Shown piece after piece: positions 8,581 to 16,938 of a DNA stretch of 64,000 bases. The stretch is from Muribaculaceae bacterium. Its GTDB lineage: Bacteria; Bacteroidota; Bacteroidia; Bacteroidales; Muribaculaceae. Position 1 is the stretch's first letter; the number at the start of each line of letters is the position of its first letter. Made by a program: the position numbers and the translations under genes. A model generated the notes under the pieces. That model searched no databases. It saw nothing but the letters and a program-made list of their open reading frames with translations, and was not told the origin of the DNA. The stretch covers positions 1-64,000 of the forward strand of contig JAKSLZ010000006.1 of assembly GCA_024400935.1 (NCBI GenBank), given 5' to 3'.

Positions 8581-8636
8581 ACCTCCTAAAATTCCTAATT
8601 TTCCTAATAATCCTCATTTTCCTAACACTCACCACC
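8581..8636. repeat. CCTAA-rich repeat, second block
   Basis: Units CCTCCTAAA, TTCCTAATT, TTCCTAATA and TTCCTAACA lie between the four-helix-bundle start and the SanA-like stop. They are the same motif and orientation as 7889-8010. Confidence 0.65.
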
Positions 8637-8637
8637 A

Positions 8638-9252
8638 TCACTGCAGCAGCAGGTCCAGGAACAGCTTGACGCGGGCCAGGTATTCGCGCGCATAGGTAAT
8701 CATCGACAGCTTGCCGTGGGGCGACCGGGCATTGTAGCCCTGCACCCGCTCTACCTCCACGCCCTTCATGTGGCGAGCAAGATACACAGCTCGCTCGTTG
8801 TGGAACTTCTGCGAGATGATGATGAATGACTTGATGCCAAACTTATTCACGGTATTATCGATTGAGGCCTGAGTGCGGAATCCCTTGCCGTCGAGCTTGA
8901 TGATGCCGATGGGCACACCACGCGCCACCAGCGAGTTGCGCATGGCGATGGCCTCGTTGATGCCATCCAGACTGTGCTCGTCGCCGCTCACCAGCACCGA
9001 GTCAATTTTGCCGGCTTTGTAGAGCTTGGCCACAGCTTCGATGCGGTACTTGTAGAAATAGTTCACACGGCCTGTGTAACGGCTCTTGGGAGGAGTGCCC
9101 AGCAGCATGCCCCACGTCTCGTGCTTTATGTCGTCAACATTGTCGTGAACAGCGTCGCTGGTCGACCACACCACGATGTAATTGCACACGAGCACCAGCA
9201 GCACCACGGCAATGATGCCGCCCAATAGAATCTTTAGTATCATCTTTTTCAT
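8638..9252 (-). CDS. SanA/YdcF-like DUF218 membrane protein
   Basis: 204 aa. One N-terminal transmembrane segment (ILKILLGGIIAVVLLVLVCN) followed by a DUF218 domain: WGMLLGTPP, VNYFYKYRIEAVAKLYK, VLVSGDEHSL, MRNSLVARGVP and IIISQKFHNERAVYLA. SanA-type proteins sit in the inner membrane and influence envelope permeability and vancomycin sensitivity in enterobacteria; biochemical activity is not established. ATG 9252 (MKKMILK) is preferred over the upstream TTG 9279, because the latter lies inside the nuo terminator stem. The gene starts immediately behind that terminator. Confidence 0.82.
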   Translation of the reverse strand: MKKMILKILLGGIIAVVLLVLVCNYIVVWSTSDAVHDNVDDIKHETWGMLLGTPPKSRYTGRVNYFYKYRIEAVAKLYKAGKIDSVLVSGDEHSLDGINEAIAMRNSLVARGVPIGIIKLDGKGFRTQASIDNTVNKFGIKSFIIISQKFHNERAVYLARHMKGVEVERVQGYNARSPHGKLSMITYAREYLARVKLFLDLLLQ

Positions 9253-9256
9253 AACA

Positions 9257-9300
9257 TATAATAAAAATTCCAGGTCCAATAATAATATCAGACCTGGAAT
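9257..9300 (-). terminator. Intrinsic terminator of the nuo-atp operon
   Basis: ATTCCAGGTC (9267-9276) pairs perfectly with GACCTGGAAT (9291-9300). On the minus strand the stem is followed by TTTTTATTAT. It lies 20 nt after the nuoN stop and ends the long energy operon. Confidence 0.85.
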
Positions 9301-9319
9301 ATATCAGTAAACTTCAGTT

Positions 9320-10780
9320 TTAAATCTGTGAGAAGATATTTGCAATGGCTGCAGTGTACTCAGTGAGGCTTGTGTAGATGCAGCTAGCAAGACCTATGAG
9401 GATGATGCCAAGTGCACACACGATCATCGCAGCACGCTCGCCACATGAGCTCTTGAGTGTGGGGATAGCGCAGTCGTCCTGACGGATGAACATTGCCTTA
9501 ACCACGAGCAGATAGTAGTAAAGCGAGATGATAGTGTTTACAAGCGCGATGAGGACGAGCACATATACTGCTACGCTGCCAGTCTTGCAGGCACCCACAA
9601 AGATGAAGAACTTGCTGAAGAATCCTGCAAAGGGAGGAATACCACCCAGAGAGAACATCGCAAGCATCATGGTGAATGAGAGCCAGGGATTGGTCTTGAA
9701 CAGGCCGTTGTAGTCGTCGGTTGTAGTCTTGCCAGTTTGACGCTCGATAGCAGCGATAACGCCAAATGCAGCAAGGTTAGAGAAGACGTAAACGAGCACA
9801 TAGTACATCATAGACGCCATACCCAGCGTGTTAGCAGCAATCACACCCAGCATGATGTAGCCGGCCTGTGAGATTGAAGAGAATGCCAGGAAGCGCTTGA
9901 GGTTGTGCTGGCGCATTGCAAAGAGGTTACCGATGGTGATGGTGAGGATGATCACAGCATAGAGCATCCACTCCCATGCAGTGCTATAGGCAGCACCGAA
10001 CACCTGAGCCATGATTACCAGGAACGAGAACGCAGCAGCGCCCTTGCTGATAACTGACAGGTAAGCGGTGACAGCGGTGGGAGCACCCTGATATACGTCG
10101 GCAGTCCACTGATGGAAGGGAACAAGCGACAGCTTGAAACCTACACCTGCAATGACAAATGCAAGGGCAACCACGAGAAGGGTGCTCTTTTGACCGATGA
10201 TCATCGTAGCGATGTCATTGTAGTAGAGTGTACCGGCAATACCATATACAAATGAGATACCAAGCAGGAAGATGGCACTTGAGAAGATTGCGGTGAACAC
10301 ATACTTGGCTGCAGCCTCGTGGCTCTCATAACGCTTCTTCTCAAACGCTGCAAGACATGCGATGGGAAGCGAAGCGGTCTCGAGACCGATGACAAACAGC
10401 AGGAAGTGACGGGCCGAAATCATCAGGAACATACCGAACAGTGTGAGCAGCAGCAGCTCGTAGAACTCGCCGCGACGCACTCTCATGAACTCCTCGTTGG
10501 TCCACTTAGCGGCCTGCATGAGCACGATGAGCATACCCACGTTGAGGATGTTCTTCATTGCCCAGGTTGCCTGGTTAGTTTCAATCATGCCAGCAAATGC
10601 ACTACCCACTTCACAGGGTACGAAGCATATTGCTGTATATATCGCAAACAACACTGTTGTGAACACGGGAAGTGCTCGCTGACTGCGCTGTGGCATAAAA
10701 GTGTCGTAGATAAACACTAGCAAGAACACGAGCAGCAGCCCTACCTCTTGCGGCATCAATAAAAATTGAGAATAATCCAT
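9320..10780 (-). CDS. nuoN: NADH-quinone oxidoreductase subunit N
   Basis: 486 aa, about 14 transmembrane helices, one of the three antiporter-like proton-channel subunits of complex I. Family signatures: ARHFLLFVIGLETASLPIA with the conserved helix-5 Glu, KLSLVPFHQWTADVYQGAPT with Lys and His in the helix-7/8 region, and LKRFLAFSSISQAGYIMLG. Length is normal. ATG 10780 begins MDYSQFLL. It is the last gene of the operon, 42 nt after nuoM and 20 nt before the terminator. It acts in the inner membrane, coupling quinone reduction to proton transfer. Confidence 0.96.
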   Translation of the reverse strand: MDYSQFLLMPQEVGLLLVFLLVFIYDTFMPQRSQRALPVFTTVLFAIYTAICFVPCEVGSAFAGMIETNQATWAMKNILNVGMLIVLMQAAKWTNEEFMRVRRGEFYELLLLTLFGMFLMISARHFLLFVIGLETASLPIACLAAFEKKRYESHEAAAKYVFTAIFSSAIFLLGISFVYGIAGTLYYNDIATMIIGQKSTLLVVALAFVIAGVGFKLSLVPFHQWTADVYQGAPTAVTAYLSVISKGAAAFSFLVIMAQVFGAAYSTAWEWMLYAVIILTITIGNLFAMRQHNLKRFLAFSSISQAGYIMLGVIAANTLGMASMMYYVLVYVFSNLAAFGVIAAIERQTGKTTTDDYNGLFKTNPWLSFTMMLAMFSLGGIPPFAGFFSKFFIFVGACKTGSVAVYVLVLIALVNTIISLYYYLLVVKAMFIRQDDCAIPTLKSSCGERAAMIVCALGIILIGLASCIYTSLTEYTAAIANIFSQI

Positions 10781-10822
10781 ATCTGTATTATCGAGTTTTT
10801 TCTAATTCAACACTTTTTTTAA

Positions 10823-12337
10823 TTACATTGCATTCTTGAGTGCATCAACAACGGGCAAGAAGCTGTCGGTGATGATGTTTACAAAGAAGTTGGGGAAGCA
10901 ACCGATGATTGCCACGCACACGATGAGCACTGCTGTGGCAACGCGCTCGTCCCAACTAGCGTCGGTGAGCTCGCGGTGATGCTCGTTCTGAACGGCACCA
11001 AAGAGCAGCTTACCCACAACACGCAAGATGTAGACTGCGGTGATAACGATTGAGCTTGCACCTGCGATGGTGAACACGCGGTGGAACATGTCGGGATGCT
11101 CAAACGAACCGAAGAAGATAGTCATCTCGGCCACGAAACCACTGAGACCCGGCAGACCCAGAGAAGCAAGACCTGCAATCACATAACCAACGCCCAGGTA
11201 AGGCATAATCTGCATCATACCGCCCATCTCGCGGATGTCGCGAGTGTGAGTGCGGCCGTAGATCATACCGATGAGGGCGAAGAACAACGCTGTCATGAGA
11301 CCGTGTGAGAGCATCTGGAGCACAGCACCGGTCATTGCTGTCTGGTTAAACATGAGGATGGCGAAGAGCACCATACCGCAGTGGCTAACCGATGAGTAAG
11401 CGTTGATATACTTGAGGTCGGTCTGTACACATGCACTGAAGGCACCATAAACGATGCTGATGCCGGTGAGTGTAAGGAATACCGGACCTATCACATTAGC
11501 TGCATAAGGCATCAGGTAGATGGCGATGCGGAAGCAACCATAACCACCAAGCTTCATGAGCACACCGGCGTGGAGCATTGACACCGCTGTGGGAGCCGAT
11601 GCGTGACCGTCGGGAGACCATGTGTGGAAGGGGAACATAGCACCCAGAACACCGAAACCTACAAAGGCCATGGGGAACAGATACAGCTGCCAGCTTTGGG
11701 GCACTGCATTGTTCTTAGCAATCTCAAGGATATTCATGGTGTAGTTGCCGTCGGCAGCTGAGTGGAAGTAGATGCCTATGAGGGCAAGCATCAGGAATGC
11801 CGAGCCACCCATGAGCATGAGAGTGAGCTTCATTGCACTGTAGTTCTTGTTGCCGCTACCCCAGATGCCGATGAGCAGATACATGGGGATAAGAGCAACC
11901 TCATAGAACATGAACATGGTGAACAGGTCAATCGAGATGAAGAAACCAAATACACCTGTTGAGAGGAGGAAGAACCACAGGAAGAACTGTTTGGGAAGCG
12001 GATTGATCTTCCATGACGCAAACACACCGGTCAAGACGATGAAGGCCGAGAGAAGAATCATCACTACCGATACACCGTCAACACCCAGAGCGAGCTTGAT
12101 GTTGAGAGGCGCATACCACATGTAGTCGCTGCGCAGAATCATTTCGCTAGTGTCACCAGCGCCACGAGCATCAAGGAACAGCTTTACCAGATAGAGTGCC
12201 AGAGCAACCAGCACGCTTGCACCGGTAACGGCAACGGCTCTGATAGCCTTGATACCTTTATTATTGCACAGTGCCAAGCCACCCAATGTGAGGAGGGGCA
12301 CTATGGCGAAGTAAATCAATATATTGTCAAATATCAT
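10823..12337 (-). CDS. nuoM: NADH-quinone oxidoreductase subunit M
   Basis: 504 aa, about 14 transmembrane helices, antiporter-like subunit. Signatures: FYEVALIPMYLLIGIWG with the conserved Glu, PFHTWSPDGHASAPTAVSML and LKYINAYSSVSHCGMVLFA. ATG 12337 (MIFDNILIYFA) is chosen; the TTG three codons upstream is less likely. It sits 29 nt after nuoL and 42 nt before nuoN. Confidence 0.96.
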   Translation of the reverse strand: MIFDNILIYFAIVPLLTLGGLALCNNKGIKAIRAVAVTGASVLVALALYLVKLFLDARGAGDTSEMILRSDYMWYAPLNIKLALGVDGVSVVMILLSAFIVLTGVFASWKINPLPKQFFLWFFLLSTGVFGFFISIDLFTMFMFYEVALIPMYLLIGIWGSGNKNYSAMKLTLMLMGGSAFLMLALIGIYFHSAADGNYTMNILEIAKNNAVPQSWQLYLFPMAFVGFGVLGAMFPFHTWSPDGHASAPTAVSMLHAGVLMKLGGYGCFRIAIYLMPYAANVIGPVFLTLTGISIVYGAFSACVQTDLKYINAYSSVSHCGMVLFAILMFNQTAMTGAVLQMLSHGLMTALFFALIGMIYGRTHTRDIREMGGMMQIMPYLGVGYVIAGLASLGLPGLSGFVAEMTIFFGSFEHPDMFHRVFTIAGASSIVITAVYILRVVGKLLFGAVQNEHHRELTDASWDERVATAVLIVCVAIIGCFPNFFVNIITDSFLPVVDALKNAM

Positions 12338-12366
12338 AATTGTCAAGATTATTTAGCCGTTGAACA

Positions 12367-14355
12367 TTACATTAACACACACACCATACCTACAACTGCG
12401 ATGGCAAGTGCGCCAATCAGGTAGAGATATACATAACCTTGAATGCTACCACTCTGCAGGCGACGGATGCCATAAGCTGCCTGGCTTGTAGCGTCGGCCA
12501 TGAGGTTCATGAAACCGTCGATGAACTTGCGGTCAAACCATGCAATGGGCACACATATTGCCTTGAAGATAACCTTGTGAGTGATGAACTGATAGAGCTC
12601 GTCCATGTAGAAGCGGTGATAAGCAGCTTCCCACAGGCCGCTGAAGGCATTCTTCATCTTGCTGGGCAGTGCATTCTCCTTGAAGTACATCACAAATGCG
12701 AGTGCGATACCCACACATGCAATACCCACACTTGAACCGGCTACGGTCCAGTTGAGCTGAGTGTGCAGTTCCTTGCCGTCCCAAGTAACGAGATCGTGCA
12801 TGGGAACGAAACCAGCCACTACCGATACCACCGACAGGATGATGAGGGGCAGTGTCATTGTCCACACCTGGTCAGCAGGCTTGTGCTCAGTGTGCACCTT
12901 GTGCTCTTTCCAGTGGAAGATGAGGAAGTAGATGCGGAACATGTAGAATGCAGTCATACCAGCTACTGCCGACATCCACAGACCCCAACCCAGGCCCTTC
13001 TCGTAGCAAGCCACGAGAATCTCATCCTTAGACCAGAAACCTGCAAAGGGAGGAATACCGGCGATGGCGAGACAGCCAATGAGGAATGCGATGCTGGTGA
13101 TGGGCATGTACTTGTGCAGACCGTGCATGTCGCTGTTCTCGTTGCTGTGAACTGCGTGGATGATAGCACCGGCGCAGAGGAACAGCAGAGCCTTGAACAT
13201 TGCGTGAGTGAACAAGTGGAACATTGAAGCCATGTAACCAAGGCCGTAACCACCGTGAATCTCGATGAGGGCACCGTTAGCCGAGCTAACAGCGAGTGAA
13301 GTCATCATGAATGCAATCTGAGAGATGGTAGAGAACGCAAGCGCGCGCTTGATGTCGCTCTGCACACAGGCGATTGCTGCTGCATAGAATGCTGTGAAAG
13401 CACCCACAACGCAGATAATCTCCATAGCACCCTGCTCTATGACGTAGAGGGGGAACAGACGAGCCACCAGGAACACACCGGCAACAACCATGGTTGCAGC
13501 GTGGATGAGGGCCGACACGGGAGTGGGACCTTCCATAGCGTCGGGAAGCCAGATGTGCAGGGGATACATCGCACTCTTACCGGCACCACCGATGAAGATG
13601 AAGGTGAGCGCCCAAGCCATTACCGAGCAACCCATGAAGGTTGCGCCGCCAGCCATGCTGATTGCACTCTGTGCAGCTTCCTGGCTGTCGCAAATGCCAG
13701 TCAGGCCATTCTGGCCGAAGAAGTCGAATGACTTAGTGTAGTAACCCAGAATCATGATACCCAGCAGGAAGAACAAGTCGGCCAGACGGGTAACGATGAA
13801 CGCCTTCTTAGAAGCGTGGATAGCTGCGGGAGAATGATAGTAGAAACCGATGAGAAGGTAAGAAGAAACACCCACCATCTCAAAGAATACAAAGATTTGG
13901 AACAAGTTAGTGGCAACTACCAGACCGAGCATTGAGAAGGTAAACAGAGCCAGGTCAGCATAGAAACGCTGGAAACCCTTCTCGGGATTGCCGTGGTGGT
14001 CGCTCATATAGCCCAAGCTATACAGATGCACCATAAACGAGATGGTGGTGATTACCACCAGCATCATTGCCGCAATGGGATCGATGGCGATACCCATGCG
14101 CACTACATAGTCCTTAGCAAACGACAGCCAGTCGGGATTCCATACAATCACCGCCTTGCGCACGCCGTCAACGATATAGGACGAGTCAAAGAAATAAGTA
14201 AGCGCAACGCCATAGGCAATCACGGTAGTAACGCCCATTGCGATCACACCCAGCACACCAGTGAGCTTGCGGCCCATCTTCACGCCTGCCAGTCCCAGAA
14301 ACAGGAACATGAGCAAGGGTATTGCAATAACTGCTATTGAAAAACTTAGTGGCAT
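12367..14355 (-). CDS. nuoL: NADH-quinone oxidoreductase subunit L
   Basis: 662 aa. Antiporter-like core (FFEMVGVSSYLLIGFYYH, HIWLPDAMEGPTPVSALI, IKRALAFSTISQIAFMM) followed by the C-terminal extension that forms the lateral helix in complex I. Last helix about residues 640-660. Start ATG 14355, 6 nt after the nuoK stop, suggesting coupled translation. Complete and of normal family length. Confidence 0.96.
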   Translation of the reverse strand: MPLSFSIAVIAIPLLMFLFLGLAGVKMGRKLTGVLGVIAMGVTTVIAYGVALTYFFDSSYIVDGVRKAVIVWNPDWLSFAKDYVVRMGIAIDPIAAMMLVVITTISFMVHLYSLGYMSDHHGNPEKGFQRFYADLALFTFSMLGLVVATNLFQIFVFFEMVGVSSYLLIGFYYHSPAAIHASKKAFIVTRLADLFFLLGIMILGYYTKSFDFFGQNGLTGICDSQEAAQSAISMAGGATFMGCSVMAWALTFIFIGGAGKSAMYPLHIWLPDAMEGPTPVSALIHAATMVVAGVFLVARLFPLYVIEQGAMEIICVVGAFTAFYAAAIACVQSDIKRALAFSTISQIAFMMTSLAVSSANGALIEIHGGYGLGYMASMFHLFTHAMFKALLFLCAGAIIHAVHSNENSDMHGLHKYMPITSIAFLIGCLAIAGIPPFAGFWSKDEILVACYEKGLGWGLWMSAVAGMTAFYMFRIYFLIFHWKEHKVHTEHKPADQVWTMTLPLIILSVVSVVAGFVPMHDLVTWDGKELHTQLNWTVAGSSVGIACVGIALAFVMYFKENALPSKMKNAFSGLWEAAYHRFYMDELYQFITHKVIFKAICVPIAWFDRKFIDGFMNLMADATSQAAYGIRRLQSGSIQGYVYLYLIGALAIAVVGMVCVLM

Positions 14356-14361
14356 AGTCTA

Positions 14362-14673
14362 TTAAAATTTCAGCTTTGTGATTTCATTGATGTCCACATT
14401 CTTAACGGCACGGAACACGTTGATGATGATTGCCAGGGCAACTGCAGTCTCAGCAGCAGCGATAGCAATGGCAAACAGCGTGAAGAACATGCCCTCATAC
14501 TGATCGGGGAACAGAAATCGGTTAAACACTACAAAGTTGATGTCGATTGAGTTGAGCATCAGCTCAAGCGATATCATGATTGCAATCATATTCTTGCGGG
14601 TGAGGAACCCGTAGACACCACAGCCAAACATGATGAGGCTGGGAATCAAATACATTAACAAAGTCAAGTCCAT
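14362..14673 (-). CDS. nuoK: NADH-quinone oxidoreductase subunit K
   Basis: 103 aa with three transmembrane helices. Conserved acidic residues lie in membrane segments (MISLELMLNSIDINFV, AIAAAETAVALAIII), as needed for proton transfer. ATG 14673 (MDLTLLMYLIPSL) fits the family length; the next ATG would remove six residues. It is placed between nuoJ (21 nt) and nuoL (6 nt). Confidence 0.95.
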   Translation of the reverse strand: MDLTLLMYLIPSLIMFGCGVYGFLTRKNMIAIMISLELMLNSIDINFVVFNRFLFPDQYEGMFFTLFAIAIAAAETAVALAIIINVFRAVKNVDINEITKLKF

Positions 14674-14694
14674 TGTCTTTTTCTCCTTTCTTTA

Positions 14695-15210
14695 TTAACG
14701 GCGACGGGCTATTACTACACCACCTATTATACATGCAAGCAACAGCACACTCACTGCCTCGAAGGGCAACAGATAGCCAAACTTGTCGGTGCTGAGCAAC
14801 AACTTACCCAACTCGTGAATCTCAAGAGCACCATCCTTAGTGATCTGAGCTGTACAGAACTTACCATAGCTCAACAGTGCATAGCCGCAAGCGGCAACAC
14901 CCAGCACAGCGGCACTGAGGCCTAGCCAACGGCGCTGTGAGCTCAAAGCATCGGCTTTCTCGCCGGGGCGATGAGTGAGCAGGATTGAGAACACAAACAG
15001 CACTACTATGCCACCGGCATATACCGCAATCTGAACTGCGCCCAGGAACTCATAGTCCATCTGGAAATAGAGAAGAGCTGTGGCAAACAGAACAAACAGC
15101 AGGTAGGTTGCCGAACGCAAGATCTTGCGCGTGGTAACCGTCAGTACCGAGAATACGATAATTGCAAGCGCAATTATGAAATACATGAAGATATTTCCTA
15201 CTGATTCCAT
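14695..15210 (-). CDS. nuoJ: NADH-quinone oxidoreductase subunit J
   Basis: 171 aa, five transmembrane helices. The family motif is GAVQIAVYAGGIVVLFVFSI, whose pi-bulge helix participates in proton gating. The C-terminus ends GGVVIARRR. It starts 2 nt after the nuoI stop and is followed by nuoK, the standard I-J-K order. Confidence 0.94.
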   Translation of the reverse strand: MESVGNIFMYFIIALAIIVFSVLTVTTRKILRSATYLLFVLFATALLYFQMDYEFLGAVQIAVYAGGIVVLFVFSILLTHRPGEKADALSSQRRWLGLSAAVLGVAACGYALLSYGKFCTAQITKDGALEIHELGKLLLSTDKFGYLLPFEAVSVLLLACIIGGVVIARRR

Positions 15211-15212
15211 TT

Positions 15213-15824
15213 TTATTTAGTTTCTTTATTTTCTTGATTAGTTGCTTGGGGCTTAGCCACCTTGGTCTCCTCATCCTTAGCGGGAGCAACCTTAGTCTCC
15301 TCTGACTTCTCAGCCTTGGGAGCTACCTTGGTCTCCTCAGCCTTAGCGGGTGCGGGAGCAGGTGCGGGCTCATCCTTCTCGGGGAGATAGTTGAGCTGTT
15401 TTACAAGAGCCTCACGGGTAAATACTGCCTGCTCAAAGTCATTGCTGAATTCAATGGCACTTGTGGGACAGCTAGATACACACAGGTTGCAGAATGTGCA
15501 GCTACCCAAGTCATAGATATACTTGTCCAGCTTCATCTTCTTCTTGCCGTTGGGCAGATCCACCATGCGGGTCTGGATCTTGATGGTGCCGTTGGGGCAA
15601 TTGCGCTCGCAAGACTTGCAAGCGATGCACTTGTGCGAACCCTGTTCATCATAGATAAACTGTAGCGTAGCCCTGAATCTGTCAGGGATCTTGAGCGTGG
15701 ACCTGTTCTCAGGGTACTGCTCAGTAACCTTAGGAGTCACGAGTTCTTTGCCCGTCACTTCCATTCCCTTGATAAGGCTATGGATGCCTGTAAAAAGAGA
15801 GGCGAAATACTCCTTAATGTTCAT
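15213..15824 (-). CDS. nuoI: NADH-quinone oxidoreductase subunit I with Lys/Glu/Ala tail
   Basis: 203 aa. Two ferredoxin-type [4Fe-4S] motifs at about residues 68-80 (CIACKSCERNCPNG) and 109-121 (CTFCNLCVSSCPTSA). They hold clusters N6a and N6b, which pass electrons toward NuoB. After about residue 150 a low-complexity tail carries repeated EETKVAPK units and an APAPAPA stretch, absent from typical NuoI. The tail is charged and probably disordered; its role is unknown. It begins 59 nt after atpG, which is unusual: in most genomes it follows nuoH directly. Confidence 0.94.
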   Translation of the reverse strand: MNIKEYFASLFTGIHSLIKGMEVTGKELVTPKVTEQYPENRSTLKIPDRFRATLQFIYDEQGSHKCIACKSCERNCPNGTIKIQTRMVDLPNGKKKMKLDKYIYDLGSCTFCNLCVSSCPTSAIEFSNDFEQAVFTREALVKQLNYLPEKDEPAPAPAPAKAEETKVAPKAEKSEETKVAPAKDEETKVAKPQATNQENKETK

Positions 15825-15883
15825 AAGTTAGTTGATAGTCTAATATGATTTTGTTTTAATTATTTTCTACTTTATAGTGCGCA

Positions 15884-16768
15884 TTAACGCTTCACCTGAC
15901 CGCCCAGGATATCGAGCAGCTCAGTGGTAATGCCCTGCTGACGCAGCTTGTTGTACTCAAGGTTGAGAGCCTCGAGCAGCTCACCGGCGTTGTCGCTTGC
16001 CGTCTGCATCGCCATCACACGGGCGGCCTGCTCGCTGGCAGCGCTCTCGGTAAACACGGTCTGCATCATGGCGCGCACATGCAACGGCAGCACGCTGTCA
16101 AATATTGCGGCTGCATCAGGCTCAAAGAGGCAAGGTGCATTAGCTGCGCTGGCGTCAACTTCCTCGGCAAGAGCTTCATAGCTCACGGGGAGCAATTGCT
16201 CACGAGTATAAATCTGCTTACTGGTTGACTTGAAGTGCATGTACAGCAGCTCCACGTCGTCATATTCCTTGTTCAGGAAACGAGTCTTGAGCATGTCGGT
16301 AAAGTCATGCAGTTCGTCGCCACCACTGCGGGTATTGAGCGTTGTAGTCTCAACTTTAAGGTCGTCACCGGCAATCTTGAGTGCTGCCTTGGTGAGTTTC
16401 TTGCCCACAGGGATAATAGTAATTTTCACATCTTTGCCATACTGCTTGCGCACGTCGTTGATGGTAGCGAGCAGCTGCTTGAAGATGTTGATGTTAAATG
16501 CACCGCACAGTCCGTCATCACTGCCAAATACAACCAGAGCCACGCTGCTCACCTCGCGCTCGGCGATGAGGGCAGAGTCAAATTCCTGGTCGGTCACCAG
16601 CAGGTGGCTGATAACATGCTGCACCATGTCACGGTAAGGTGACAGACGTTGCAGCTGGCTAGTAGCCTTACGCATCTTAGCCGATGAAATCATTTTCATC
16701 GCGCTAGTAGTCTTTTGAGTCGAAGCGACTGAGCCTATGCGGCTTTTTAATTCTCTTAATGTTGACAT
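15884..16768 (-). CDS. atpG: ATP synthase F1 subunit gamma
   Basis: 294 aa. The gamma subunit is the rotating central shaft of F1. N-terminal coiled coil STLRELKSRIGSVASTQKTT and C-terminal helix EYNKLRQQGITTELLDILGG are diagnostic. The middle contains LVVFGSDDGLCGAFNINIF, a hallmark of the Rossmann-like domain. It is the last gene of the atp block and is separated from atpA by an unusually long 170-nt structured spacer. nuoI follows after 59 nt. Confidence 0.96.
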   Translation of the reverse strand: MSTLRELKSRIGSVASTQKTTSAMKMISSAKMRKATSQLQRLSPYRDMVQHVISHLLVTDQEFDSALIAEREVSSVALVVFGSDDGLCGAFNINIFKQLLATINDVRKQYGKDVKITIIPVGKKLTKAALKIAGDDLKVETTTLNTRSGGDELHDFTDMLKTRFLNKEYDDVELLYMHFKSTSKQIYTREQLLPVSYEALAEEVDASAANAPCLFEPDAAAIFDSVLPLHVRAMMQTVFTESAASEQAARVMAMQTASDNAGELLEALNLEYNKLRQQGITTELLDILGGQVKR

Positions 16769-16938
16769 ATCTTGTGAAGGATATACTCAATTTTATTGTT
16801 TAAATGTTAACCGGCGAGTCCCTCGTAGGGCCGTTCCGGTCATCCCCACCCTATCCCGTCGTGTGCCTCTTCATTGACGAGAGGCACTGACGGACTATGG
16901 GGCAATTGTCAATTCACTAATTGGCAATCGGGATTTTG
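16769..16938 (-). other. Structured intercistronic spacer between atpA and atpG
   Basis: 170 nt without a gene, inside an operon whose other atp gaps are mostly 6-60 nt. It contains a perfect 8-bp hairpin, GTGCCTCT (16863-16870) with AGAGGCAC (16880-16887), and a second imperfect repeat around CAATTGTCAATTCACTAATTGG. It could be an RNA processing, stability or internal-initiation element. No T-run follows either hairpin on the minus strand. Confidence 0.45.

Noticed and set aside
7889..8636. Diversity-generating retroelement (Avd-like protein near repeats)
   Set aside because: The four-helix-bundle protein resembles Avd in fold only; no reverse transcriptase, template/variable repeat pair or target gene is present.
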